A stretch of 50,000 nt of DNA from Cristatella mucedo (lineage: Eukaryota; Bryozoa; Phylactolaemata; Cristatellidae), in contig WPIO01000015.1 in assembly GCA_009760855.2 (NCBI GenBank), positions 5,837,501 through 5,887,500 on the forward strand. Direction: 5' to 3'. Every line of letters starts with the position of its first letter. Within the stretch, counting starts at the first letter, position 1. Position numbers and translations under genes: made by a program. The notes under the pieces are model-generated. The model did not search any database. It saw only the letters and a list, made by a program, of their open reading frames with translations, and was not told the origin of the DNA. Shown here piece by piece: positions 1 through 10,434 of the stretch.

Positions 1-606
1 GGGGACGAGCCGAAACTGCCCACCATTTCACCTACGAAGCTCCGAACATATATGCAGCTCGTGTATTTATAAAATAATGTCATCTTGCCTAAAAATTAAA
101 AAAAGTTTGAAGGAACACTTCCGGTGGCTCTCTTCAGCTCCGTGTGAGGTAAGAGGCAAAGGTGCACTTGTGCTCCAACAACTATTAGCCTGCCTATTTC
201 CGGTAAAACGTTCCATCGGTGAAACCAGACTCATAGACAGGCAGGCCAGTGAGGTGCAAAGCAAATCCCGTCAAAGTGGGGCCGGTAATGAACTAACACC
301 TTACCGTGAGTACCAAGTTCGATCGGCCAAAACTACTATGGAACGATAAGCTTAATTAATAACACGGCACGACTGGTGAGAACAGAATGCCTATCAGCAC
401 TAAACACTACACACTGATGTCTGATGCTCAAGCTACTCACTGTGCTACTCCTGTGGCTACTACACTACTACATACGATTATCGCATTGGATCTCGGGAAT
501 TCGATAACACTGATGAGAGGACCACTGCTAAAAAATAAACTGTGGTGTCAGCAGCACGTAATGATAATAATACATTTGCACAGCACCCTCAGAGAACTGA
601 ATCTCC

Positions 607-610
<4 letters not shown>
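1..610. other. No recognised gene
   Basis: Short open frames with no recognisable domain. The only clear structure is the start of the AT dinucleotide run at its right edge. Confidence 0.4.

Positions 611-690
<80 letters not shown>
611..690. repeat. (AT)n microsatellite
   Basis: About 40 uninterrupted AT units, directly abutting the 3' tail of a minus-strand SINE. The tail's A/T-rich end may have seeded the expansion. Confidence 0.97.
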
Positions 691-694
<4 letters not shown>

Positions 695-832
695 CATTTA
701 TATAGCGCCCTAAGAGAACTTAATCTCTATTCAGATGCTTCACATATGCCTCTGGGCTCGAGCCCACGACCTCAGTCAGACCTTGGTCAGGGCGAGCACC
801 TTAACGGCTAGACCAAACCAGCTCGGTGCCAG
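690..832 (-). repeat. SINE family A, full copy
   Basis: On the minus strand it reads as a tRNA-like head (GGTTTGGTCTAGCCGTTAAG ... GGGCTCGAGCCC) followed by a 3' hairpin of the form GAAGC..CTGAATAGAGATT..GTTCTCTTAGGGCGC. That hairpin matches the 3' end of the L2-like LINEs in the window. The head resembles box A and box B pol III elements but is not a functional tRNA fold. Confidence 0.85.
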
Positions 833-883
833 GCACCTTACAGATGCTGTATAGAAAGCATTACCAAATGATTGGTAACATCC

Positions 884-1072
884 ACAAATAAATAAATAAA
901 TCCTAGCTGATTAAACAGCCTCTTTTTGTATAGCGACAGAAGAGCCTTTACGGCTACCACCACCGCTTGCAGTGGCGATAAAGGATCGCCCACCGCAGGA
1001 ATCAAACCCACGACCTCGGGACCTCGGTCGTGAAAGCAACCGCCTTACCTAGTGTGCCATCACGGCTCACCA
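884..1072 (-). repeat. SINE family B, full copy
   Basis: Minus-strand copy. The tRNA-like head contains GGTAAGGCGGTTGC and GGATTCGATTCC-like boxes. The body contains GCCACTGCAAGCGGTGG and CTCTTCTGTCGCTATACAAA, and the end is GCTAGGATTT plus an (ATTT)n tail. Same family as the copies at 14.8, 31.1 and 35.3 kb. Confidence 0.85.
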
Positions 1073-1410
1073 ATCCACAAGCAGCAGGCACAGTGTAAGC
1101 AGGCATGTGCAGACGAAGGACGACTCAAAAGACTCAGTAAATGCCACCCACATGCACTGAACCATTCAGCCATCGCCGTTATCAGTTACCAGTGCCCCAT
1201 ACGATGTAAGCCTGTGTGAGTCAGCAGCTCCTATCCAGGCAGCTCCGACAGCTCCGACTCACAAGCCTCTGCAAATACTCACACCAGCAAATGGCAGAGT
1301 GCATCCTGAGGCTTAATTCTCGTACAAGAAAAGATGTCCTTCCAGCAGTCACTGGCCCATTTGCTGAAAGTGTAGGCTACTCAGCCAAGCCCAACCAAAG
1401 CACTACAGCT

Positions 1411-1482
1411 AATAATAATAATAATAATAATAGTGCACTTGATAAAGTGCCCTCAGAGACCTTTCTCATAGTAATAGTCCCC
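1411..1482 (-). mobile_element. L2-like LINE, 3' tail only
   Basis: Minus strand: (ATT)n tail preceded by CACTT and the GGGCAC...CTCTGAG half of the shared LINE 3' hairpin. Extreme 5' truncation leaves only about 70 bp. Confidence 0.75.
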
Positions 1483-1496
1483 AACTGACTTGACTA

Positions 1497-1590
1497 CAAT
1501 TCATGTGTACATTTCCCTTAAGAGAACTAGCTCTCTATCCAGCCGCTGCACATACACTGCAGGACTACAGCCCACAACCCCGGTAGCCAT
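1497..1590 (-). repeat. SINE family A, degenerate copy
   Basis: Minus-strand remnant with AAGAGAACTAG...CTCTCTATCCAG (hairpin) and GGGCTGTAGTCC-like box B remains; diverged. Confidence 0.55.
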
Positions 1591-1624
1591 GGATTTCCTC
1601 TCTTGACTTCTATTAACTCGTAGC

Positions 1625-1840
1625 TCAGCTAATCCTGCGTCCATGTTGCAACAGCTCTACTTGGTCATCCACAATCTCAATCAGGTAAATCCTCCTGAAA
1701 TCGCCCCAGGCCCGAATGTGCTCAAGAGCGATAAAACGGGTTAGTGTCATAAAAGTTTTAGTACAGCCCATATACATTTTACGACTACCAACCAGAGGAA
1801 CCGGTGGTTCACAGAAACCGACACAGCAGGTGCTGTACAT
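1625..1840 (-). CDS. Unidentified short ORF
   Basis: 71 codons with protein-like composition (contains HIRAWGDFRRIYLIEIVDD) but no family I recognise. It could be a fragment of a mobile-element protein or a chance frame. There are no splice sites or neighbours that support a host exon. Confidence 0.15.
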   Translation of the reverse strand: MYSTCCVGFCEPPVPLVGSRKMYMGCTKTFMTLTRFIALEHIRAWGDFRRIYLIEIVDDQVELLQHGRRIS

Positions 1841-1849
1841 TCTTGCCTG

Positions 1850-2700
1850 GCTATTCCTAATTCGCTACATCCGATTAAAGCCGATCTCCGATTAAACGGC
1901 CTCCCCATCCCCCCCAGTACCCAGCCACTCGTGCGACATCTTACCAGCTAACGAAGGGTACCACACTGTACGGCAATTGAAAGCCCGCTGGCTGACATGT
2001 CTCCGATGGACATCTGCAACACAGCAATCAACACGTAGCCAATAAAAGCCATAGACTGCCAGGGGCATCTCTAATGCCCTCTAGGCATCTCTAGTGGCCA
2101 CCACATACTGTGGGTTGGTAATATCGTTGAGTCTGGCAGTACAACTCGCAGGTAAACCGACAGGGCTCTTCGAAGTCGACTCGGCAGCCGATTTCGACAG
2201 CCAATAGTGCAGTCGACAATCCTGGGCACAGCTGTTCGACCACTAGTTGAGCAGGCAGCTAGCTTGTAAAAGTTCAGGGATTTCAGGCGACAAGCTGTGG
2301 CAGTAATGGTCTCAAATGAGGAAAACGCTTCGATTGCCGCCACTCGCGGCAATCGAGACGGCATGAGAAAATGAGCCTGCCGCAGCAATCCCGCTCTGCA
2401 CGGCCGCTGCCCCTGGACTTCCTCTCTCCAGCGACGACAAACAACTCGACCAGACTGAGTCAAGGGTCTCGCTGCAGCAGGCGACGGCTCGCGGGAAGCA
2501 CACGAGGACGATCACCCGTATAGCGCCCTGCTCAAACAGCTACGGCCGGATCCTCGATCGCAGGCGAGGCGACTCGATCATCGACCAGCCACCGGCGGTC
2601 GCGTCATTTCTTCGGGAACGCGGCTGCCCAATATCATCGGGAAGACGGCAGCCGGCAGGACGGCGACTGTACGCGCGATAGCGAGCGCACGAGGGCTTAC
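1850..2700. other. Intergenic or MAGI intron 1 sequence
   Basis: Downstream of the MAGI exon on the minus strand, so most likely intron. Only unrecognised short frames are visible. Confidence 0.4.
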
Positions 2701-3025
2701 CGAACGGCACCACGGTCTTGAACATGACGGGCGCGCCATTGTGACAGACTTTACGGATCCACGCGACGACGTCCTTTTGCGTATAACCTGCCACTTTCTG
2801 TCCCTGCACTTCCAAGATAACGGCATCCACCAGCAGTCGTCCGTCAGTGTGATACGTGATCTTCGACTGCCTCACGTCGGCCACGATGCAGAAGAAACCG
2901 TTTTCGGAGCCTCCTTTAACTGCCACCGGGCTAGCGTCCGACCCGCCACCGCCGCCGCGGCCTCCCTCCGGTCGCTGAGGAAAGGAGGCTACGCACTCCG
3001 ACACTTTGCTCGTCCAGTGCGCCAT
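2701..3025 (-). CDS. MAGI: MAGI-type scaffold protein, first coding exon (N-terminal PDZ)
   Basis: MAGI proteins are junctional scaffolds with several PDZ domains, WW domains and an inactive guanylate-kinase domain. The exon begins at an ATG whose product starts MAHWTSKVSECV, the HWTSKV..C opening typical of MAGI N-termini. A Gly-rich insert follows, then a PDZ-like core with GSENGFF, DGRLLVDAVILEVQGQKVAG and a DVVAWIRK helix, ending at MFKTVVPFG. A strong splice donor, GTAAGC on the minus strand (2700-2695), follows after 108 codons plus one base. The gene must continue to the left, but I found no second exon before position 1, so the intron is probably longer than 2.7 kb. The flanking 3.0-3.7 kb is G+C-rich and could hold the promoter. 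Family assignment is from recognised motifs and I consider it likely; which MAGI paralogue is unknown. Confidence 0.72.
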
Positions 3026-3720
3026 TCGAGTCCAGCAAGCGCGACGCCCGACGCGAGATAGTGCTGCCTCGGCAGAGAGAGCTCAGTCGTTCACACCGCC
3101 TCGGCATGCGCCATTCCGGGTGGGCGGGGGCGCGCGCGCGCGCACGTAATCAGTTGGATCCTCGCAGCATCTCGAATGGAGCCCGAGCGGCCGCGGCAGT
3201 CATTGAGCTGGATTTGTACGTCAATGACCGGCGCGACTTACGACGACCGAGGCCACTGGCTCTATAAACTCACGCACGGAAATGCGGCATCATCGTGTGA
3301 GACTACTCCTGGGCAGCCAGACGGTGAACGAAAAGACGCCGCTCCGCAGTTCCACCAGCACCGCCGCCGTCGCCGCAGCCGCCACAGGACCCCCACCTGC
3401 GGTGCACCGCCTAGGCTACGTAGGAGACAGCGTACGTTTGGGGTCACCACGCATGCGCCACCGGACGCTCTACGCCGGAAGCTCGTCGGCGTCGGCGGCT
3501 CCAATGAGGCGGGTCTGCCGCGGCGTAACGAATGCGGCGTGCGGCTTCCGCGTCCGTACAGAACTAGACCGCAAGCAGCGACGGTGCTGGTCTCAGGCGA
3601 CGCGCGCGACGAATATTGGCGACGCTTGAACCTTGTATCGCGGCTAGCGACATGTAGCCTCAGCAACGGTGGACAGCAACGACAGGTACGCAGGTACGGC
3701 CGACCGTATCGGAACGCGGC
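3026..3720. other. G+C-rich region upstream of the MAGI exon
   Basis: CpG-dense sequence directly upstream of the MAGI start codon. It has long open frames on both strands, as expected from stop-poor G+C-rich DNA, and none has recognisable domains. Inferred promoter/5' UTR region; I see no decisive core-promoter element for the minus strand. Confidence 0.4.
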
Positions 3721-3779
3721 AGTAATAATAATTAATAATAATAATTCACTTGATAAAGCGCCCTCAGAGAACTTAATCA
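3721..3779 (-). mobile_element. L2-like LINE, 3' tail only
   Basis: Minus-strand hairpin AGTTCTCTGAGGGCGCTTTA followed by TCAAGTG and an (ATT)n tail; about 60 bp survives. Confidence 0.85.
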
Positions 3780-3784
3780 GCAGT

Positions 3785-4575
3785 GACGGAGAGCTCCCCA
3801 TACCTTAACAGGACGAGGGTCACGGAAAGCAGCTCAACAACGGCTACGATCTACACCAACGGCTCCGTCGCTTAGAGTTCAAACGAGCTCTACCGCAAAG
3901 GCCATCTCTGGGTGTACAATTCACAGCCCATAGCACGGCTTCTGCTTTTTACGCGGCCTTGGTCATATAGATAGGCTCGCATAATCAGCTCCTAGCCGCT
4001 TTAATTCAGTTTCGGCGAATAGCGAACTGCAGTCACCATGTGTCTGATTTAGCGCGCCGCCGTTTCAACGGGCTGCAGCTGCTGCTGGGCGGCAGTCACC
4101 TTGACCTCGCTGTATCTCTTCTTGCGTTGCTCGGACGCCGGCTGGTCGATGGACGTCGGCAGATTCCTAGACGCCAATAATAACGAACCTGCGGCAGAGG
4201 TCGACGGTTGACGCCGGGAGATCCCGACGCGTGCAACGGCGCGTCACTGTCCGGCGCAGTCGGCAGCTGATCGGGACTAGTTGCACGGAATGATGGAAAG
4301 CGCAGAGCAGACCCTGCAAGAGCCTCTGCTCTGACAATTCCACTCGCAACCCTCCCTTAGCCTTCGTCCGTGGCTTTTACGCCGAGAAAAACCTATGGCT
4401 GTCGTTGTGTTGACGCGGCTCCTGTCCGCCGCTAGCCCTTATCTAGTGCCGCGCGGAGAAAGACCTGCTCACGCCCCGATTACATTAAAAAACAGACCCG
4501 ACGCCAATCCGTTACTTTTAACTTTACCCTAATTCACGTCGCTCGTTGGGACTATCGCCCATGAATAAATTGCCT
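3785..4575. other. No recognised gene
   Basis: Unique-looking sequence; short frames only, no recognisable domain or repeat. Confidence 0.4.
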
Positions 4576-4728
4576 CGCTGGTTTGGCAGAGCGGTTAAGG
4601 TGCTCGCCTTCCCGATCGAGGTCTGACCGAGGTGGCGGGCTCGAGCCCCGCGGCGTATGCGAAGCGCCTGAATAGAGACTAAGTTCTCTCAGGGTGCTAG
4701 ATAAATTAATTAATTATTTATTTACTAT
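4576..4728 (+). repeat. SINE family A, full copy
   Basis: tRNA-like head (GGTTTGGCAGAGCGGTTAAG; GGGCTCGAGCCCCG), then GAAGCGCCTGAATAGAGACT and AGTTCTCTCAGGGTGCTA, ending in an A/T-rich tail. It has the same 3' hairpin as the L2-like LINE. Confidence 0.88.
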
Positions 4729-4729
4729 G

Positions 4730-5249
4730 AAATTGTTATATCGTCCGCCGGCCCTTCTGAACTGGGCGCCGCCGACTTGTCGACGAAAGCACTGCTGGGT
4801 GGCCACAGGTCGGCTATAAGTCTGCCAAATCCTTCAGGTTCGCCTGACTGCCACCTGGTCAGCGGCTGTGAGATAATGAGAGACGGATTTTCTCTCTCCT
4901 GGCTAGACACTGTGCTGGGAATTCTTAGCAAGAGTATTGCGGGACGGGCGTCGCCTTTCAGGGTTGCCAACAATTCTGGGACTTGATCCGGAACTCAACT
5001 TCATCAATCGAGGGGGCGAGCGCACCGGCGGAGACAATCCTAGCTGACCGTAGCGAGATGACGTAGAAGCTGCGTAACTAAAATTGAAACGTGCGCGAAA
5101 TCCAAGACCCCTGGGCAGGCGGTCGGGCGAAGTAGTAATAGCGAAGTAGTAATATGGCGGACGAAGAAGTAAGCCATTAAGAGCGTGGCGCGTGCATATG
5201 GGAAACTCGACTGGTGGAAACTCATGGGAAACGCATGGAAGAAGAAGCC

Positions 5250-5252
<3 letters not shown>
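4730..5252. other. No recognised gene
   Basis: No domain, repeat family or splice structure that I can support. Confidence 0.35.

Positions 5253-5338
<86 letters not shown>
5253..5338. repeat. (AG)n microsatellite
   Basis: About 43 uninterrupted AG units. The Arg-Glu and Ser-Leu frames across it are artefacts of the repeat. Confidence 0.97.
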
Positions 5339-5339
<1 letters not shown>

Positions 5340-5341
<2 letters not shown>

Positions 5342-6325
5342 ATCCTTCAGGCGTGGACTCGGAGATGCACGCTTGCAGACGTAACGACGAGGAGACGCGA
5401 CGAGCCCTTTCGAAGTTTGGACACGCGGCCACGTGTGCGGACCTATCGCCGCCGAATGCTCGAAAAGGCGCGTTTGATGTAGCCACTCGTCTGCATTGGC
5501 GTTCCTCGAGTCCCAATCAGACGGACGCAACCGCTACGGAAAAGTAGCTACGGCGATCTCAAGACGCGGCTGCCGAAACTAGACCTCCCGGCTGCGTTCT
5601 AGAATGGCACTACGTCAGCACTGAGGGCGAGGCCTCTTTTTTAATGAACCAGCCAGCGGTGCGACCCCGGTAACGCGCCTAGTATGACGCTGCGAGCAGA
5701 ACCCTTGAGACGTTTCCTTCAGTTGACACGCGCGAGAGCGCGATTGTCGCCACTGGAGCCGCGGCGGTAGCAAGCGTAGGCATATCTAAGAAGAGCTAGA
5801 GAGCCCTCCCGCCCCTCCGCCCGCCTTCTCTTTAGCGTGGTGGGGGCGCTGTGAGCAGTTGGCCGAACTGCACACTCCTCCAGCATTCGTGCGATTGGTC
5901 AAAAACAGCCGTCGCTCGATCTTGGATACATGGGGCGCCCCAGGGCGGCTGACTCACGCGAGCTTTGCAGGCTGGCGGTGTCCGTCTCGCCGGGCACACC
6001 TGGACCTCTTCCTGCATGGGCGAGCTGCCAGCTCGGGTCGGCCAATCACTCGGCTGGCAGTGTGACCCTTCGCTCACGCCCACTTTCTGACCCACATCAG
6101 GGCTGCACAGCCGCTCACAGGACCGCTAAGCGTGCGGCTTGACTAGACGGCTTTGCTCTTCTAAAAGTTGACGCTGCTCTGCGACCGCCACCACGTGCTC
6201 AAAATATAGGCGTCGTATTCAACAACTGCCTAAATTGTAAAAGCTTCGTTAAGAGACTACTTCCACAGCAAGCCATCGCGTCCGATCCCTATCTAACCGT
6301 TCGCTCGCACTTCCGCTGCAGCAAA
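5340..6325. other. No recognised gene
   Basis: Moderately G+C-rich sequence with short overlapping frames on both strands and no recognisable domain. Confidence 0.35.
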
Positions 6326-6395
6326 TTTAAAGCGCCTAGAAAGAGATTGAGTTCTCTGAGGGCGCTTTATCAAAATGCGTTATTATTATTATTAA
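6326..6395 (+). mobile_element. L2-like LINE, 3' tail only
   Basis: AAAGCGCCTAGAAAGAGATT, GAGTTCTCTGAGGGCGCTTT, then TTATTATTATT tail. Confidence 0.88.
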
Positions 6396-6396
6396 C

Positions 6397-7050
6397 TAAG
6401 ATTAAGAACTGTCTTCCACAGTAGCTTACAAAAAATTTAGCTAGCTCTTTGGTTCTGCCTCAGCTAGATTATTGTAGTTCCCTTTTGGCTGAGCTTCCGA
6501 GAGAAGCCACTAGGTCACTGCAGCTGGCTATTAATATGGCTGCAAGGCTAGTTTTCAAGTCCCAAAGGTTTGACCACGTGTCTCCTTTTCTAAAAGAGCT
6601 AGTATGGCCACCGGTTGATCAACGGGTACTGAACAAAGTTCTTACGCTGAATCTCAAGGCCCGCCACGGCTTGACTCCTCCATACCTAGCTGAACTGCTG
6701 CATCATTTCAGCGTCCTCGTGCCCACAGATCCTATATGGACAATAAATTAGTTCTTTCATTCCTCTGCTTAAATACTGTAAGCTTTAGCTCTGCAGGTCC
6801 TAGACTGTGGAACTCGCCTCCACGACTCCAGCGAAACGACAACTACTCTCCTGCTGCCGACTATGGCACATCCTTTCCAGCGGTCCTAAACTGTTACTTC
6901 CATACTACTCACTACCTCAACTGCTCTCCTGACTCAGCTATCGTCTCACTTTTTCTTTGTTGCGTGAAACAAAGTCTGTCGGCTATCGAATGCATACCGA
7001 ACGATAGCTGTTTAGGCTGCAAGTGCGCTATACAAAACTCTCCTACATAA
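6397..7050 (+). mobile_element. Second LINE family, ORF2 C-terminal fragment
   Basis: Frame 6449-6751 encodes LDYCSSLLAELP, LQLAINMAARLVF and a LTPPYLAELL block. The next frame from 6736 carries SSAGPRLWNSPP. These are the conserved C-terminal blocks that follow the reverse transcriptase in L2/CR1-superfamily LINE ORF2 proteins. Sequence and 3' end differ from the dominant L2-like family in the window: it ends near AAGTGCGCTATACAAAACTC without the shared hairpin. At least one frameshift separates the two blocks. 5'-truncated and inactive. Confidence 0.75.
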
Positions 7051-7244
7051 CACTCACATAGTCTTTATGGTTTTTGTGGAGTTACAGATGGAGATACATT
7101 ACATAATTAATATCAGTATTACCCTCCCTCAGGCCAATGTAATTTCCAAATATGATCTTGGGTTTCATTTCTAAATTTTGACCCTTTTAAGTCTTGCTCC
7201 TCATCAGACTCACTTAAGTCATTTACTAACTACATCAACAGTAT

Positions 7245-7870
7245 TCGTGTTTGAATGGCTACCAAATTTCTGAAGCTTATAGATGATAAGATAAACCATA
7301 GATTATTGGAAAACCTAGTAATGATGTTGTGCTCATCGGCGATCAAGACTGAGAAGCCCGGCTGCTGAGTTTGGCACAACTGTGAACATTTTAATGGACA
7401 GGCAGGAAGGCCTGCCAGAAATTTATTACAGAAGTCGAGACGGGATGTCACATATGCATGGACCAACTTAAATACGGCATCCCTGCCTAAGTAGGAACCC
7501 CAATCTTTTGCAATGCAACGTAATAGAAAACATGCAGAATTTACTATGGAGCTGATGTCGTCGTCACACGAAAGGTCATTTTGGTACAGGAAACCCAGAT
7601 TTCGCTCAGATACGACAGGAGATATGCAGCAAGGTAGTTTAGAGAGTTTAAAGTTCTGGAAGGCAAGGAGGAATCAAAGCACAGGTACACAGGCTGTTTT
7701 TCATGCGAATACAACGAAATCCTACATTGCGTCTCGCTATCTGGGTACAATGTAAACTTGGAAAAGAATTGGACTTAGCATAGAGCCCTGGGGCACTTCT
7801 TACATGAAAGGCTCCTCTGATGACTGTTGTCCGTTGTCCATCAATGTTCTGAAATCTTCCGCTAGGATTC
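7245..7870 (-). mobile_element. L2-like LINE fragment, degenerate
   Basis: Minus strand encodes VHAYVTSRLDFCNKFLAGLP, and further upstream matches the nucleotide sequence between RT and C-terminus in the 16 kb and 33 kb copies. Frames are broken and both ends are missing. Confidence 0.75.
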
Positions 7871-8334
7871 AGAGATCTGATAAAGTTACAAAGTGCACGA
7901 CGTGAACAGTGAATGAGGGTAGGTTTAAGTTCTCCTTTCTTCTCTTCTTCTAGTGGTACAATGAAATTAACGAGGAATTTAAAATAGAAATAAATAAAAT
8001 TAACGAGGTAGGAATTCGTTTTCAGACATCGATTTTCTGTTGGCCTAGGAACGAATTCTTATTTTTTTTAAAGTAGCTCAGTGTGCCGATAACGTACGAA
8101 GCCATCAAAACTTGAAAAAGGCAACCGAGGGCCAACCAATAAGCGGTGGCACTTTAGAAACTCAACGTAACGTGCAAGTTCGTCAACTCTAACAACAGCA
8201 GGAGACCCAAAGAGAGGAATCTAAAGAGCATCGATGCGCACGATTTCTACCCACTTCCGGCCTGCCAAAGCCAGTTACGATAGATATTCCGTAATCTTCG
8301 CTGGGTGGTCAATACTCCTGGCCTGCTCCTTAAA
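7871..8334. other. No recognised gene
   Basis: No feature I can support; flanked by LINE debris. Confidence 0.35.
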
Positions 8335-9100
8335 TTGTGTACAACTGGTGCAAAACCCGCCGGTGTAAAACTTGTTTAGTCTGTCGTCAACGGTGCAGCT
8401 GCTTCATCAGATCACTCCTACAAGAGCTTCACTAGCTCGCTATCAAACATCTGAAAGACTTCAATATCCCCTCTTTTTGGCCTACTACTAGTCACTTCAC
8501 CAGCTTGCATCAGCCTCACTATCAGACTTCGTTACTTCTCGAGATGCATTCTTGCATAACCCTCTCCTGGATTCCAGGCCGTACTCGCACTAAAATTACC
8601 TCTCACTAAAATTAGCGCCCAGCGATTACTAGCTATTATTTGTTATCTTTTCAACTCATGTGCACCGAAAGTCTGAAATTCACGCCTGGCTTAGGTCACT
8701 ACCTGTAATGAATGACTTTACATCCTTAAATTTTCAGATAAAGGCGCACATGTTTCTCTGAGCATTCCGTGCGCCCCAGTGGACTAGTCTTTTTGATCCT
8801 ATGTGGTTCGAGCGCTTATTTTGTATATATAGCCTATTTTGTATATGCATATATAGCGCTTATATTTGTGCATAATTCAGTGCTTGTTACTACCTCCAAC
8901 GTCCTTCTAACCGGAAGCCACGTGAGTCTTCCGGTGCGCTTTTTCATGCCAGTCTTTGCGGGATATCTTGTGTGTAGTTAATCCTTTTGAAAGATATTTA
9001 TTCCCTTGCAGTTAGTAGCAAAGCACCTAGATAGTGATTTGGTTTTCTTATGGCACAACGCAGGTGCTAACTACTTTTATTATTATTATTAATTTGTGCG
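8335..9100 (+). mobile_element. Very degenerate LINE fragment
   Basis: Begins at CAACTGGTGCAAAACCCGCC, which resembles the QLVQN region of the L2-like LINE. It ends with AAAGCACCTAGATAGTGATT and TTATTATTATTATT, a decayed version of the hairpin and tail. Coding potential is lost. Confidence 0.5.
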
Positions 9101-9129
9101 TTTGCGTAGATAGACAAGCGGTTTCCCTA

Positions 9130-9373
9130 ATGCCCGTGGCTGTCCTGGTCCGAAATGATCTTTCACTAGATGGCGACATCATCTCCACCGTCAAATCGGC
9201 CTATTGTCATCTGTGAAACATTGCGAAAATTCATACTGATAAGGATACTATAGCCTAGATGTATCATGCAATTGTGACATTCCATTTAGACTTCTTCAAC
9301 TCGTTACTGTTGCAGTAAATTGTACAGCCTCTGGATGGAGATTTAGCTCCTCTTATGGTGCTATAAAAAGACA

Positions 9374-9404
<31 letters not shown>

Positions 9405-9408
9405 CATT
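9130..9408 (+). mobile_element. L2-like LINE fragment, internally deleted
   Basis: Matches the SLDDHISSTVKSAYF region, then jumps to a tail with CTGGATGGAGATTTAG, CTCCTCTTATGGTGCTATA and a long (TTA)n run. The tail sequence is closer to the SINE family A version of the hairpin. Confidence 0.65.
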
Positions 9409-10050
9409 ATCTCGCTACTTGCAGATTCTCCTGCCAGTACAACATGGCGCCTGCAGCTCATTCAAGACCCTGCAGCATGCATGCTTGTCTGCCGTGAACG
9501 CCGCATCTGGTACACTGTACTACTTCTCCCCGACCTGCACTGGCTGCCCCTACTGCAGCTTACAAAATTCAAGGTGCGACAATCGTTGGCTTTTTAAGTT
9601 CCTTTACTCTCTAGCTCAAGTTTGCCTCCATGAAATAGCGCTCAGGCCTCCCCTCGTAACAGCTTTTACTCTGATTCTGGTGGGATCGCTGTGTCTCTAA
9701 CTAACCTCAAATCCTCTGAAGACTGAGTCTTCGATTGTTATGCTCCCACGGTCTAGAGCCCACTACAGAGTGAGATCACGACAGCCCCTGACTTGACAGC
9801 ATTTAAAAATTGAGCTAACAGTTCCACTGTTTCTCTCAGCTTCGACAGCGGTGTCAGCTGTTCTTTGATTTATATCGTCCATGCTATCACGAATTTGATA
9901 TAATTATCATTTGAATTATTAATGGTGCATTGTTTTACTAATGAGTTTAAATACTTCATGTTCACACTTGTTAGGTGCCTTGAGCAAGTCTTGCTTCTTG
10001 CAGGGCGCTATACAGACTTTTTATTATCACGATTATTATTATTATTGTGC
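9409..10050 (+). mobile_element. L2-like LINE fragment
   Basis: Starts inside the RLQL..PAA region (GCGCCTGCAGCTCATTCAAG), contains a DLHWLP-like block and ends at GGGCGCTATACAGACT plus ATT repeats. Frames are broken. Confidence 0.65.
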
Positions 10051-10434
10051 ATTTTGGTTAAATTTTTATTGTACTTGATATTATTTACTCTAACTTTAGG
10101 AATCGTTACTTTTTAGTTGTGGCATAATCTCAGCGACAATGCACTGGCAAAAGGAACATGTCCGCACGACGACACCGTGGTAAATTTCTCCAAACAGTGC
10201 CAGCCGCCAGAACCAGCGGAACCGCACTCCGTGAGGGGGGTCCTCACTATTTCCCATGCTACCTCGACCTCTGGCCATAAAGATCCATCAACAGGCCATC
10301 AATCGGCCACACCGCGATCAACAAGGTCGTAAGTGTCGACTAGCCATAAAGTGGCAACAACACAATCAACAAGGTCATCAATGTCAACAGGCCATTAGCA
10401 GGCCACATTACTTAAACAGTATTGTACCGCGTAT

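Noticed and set aside
2071-2515. Minus-strand frames downstream of the MAGI exon as a second MAGI exon
   Set aside because: They lack the conserved sequence expected after the first PDZ (guanylate-kinase-like or WW segments) and have no matching acceptor phase.
3176-3808. 210-residue Arg-rich protein and its 179-residue antisense partner
   Set aside because: Both lie in G+C-rich DNA where stops are rare, run into a LINE tail, and show no domain.
4576-4680. tRNA genes at the SINE heads
   Set aside because: The heads have box A/box B-like segments but I could not pair an acceptor stem, and each is fused to a SINE body; they are pol III promoters of SINEs rather than tRNA genes.
5185-5547. Arg-Glu and Ser-Leu repeat proteins
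   Set aside because: Artefacts of the (AG)n microsatellite.
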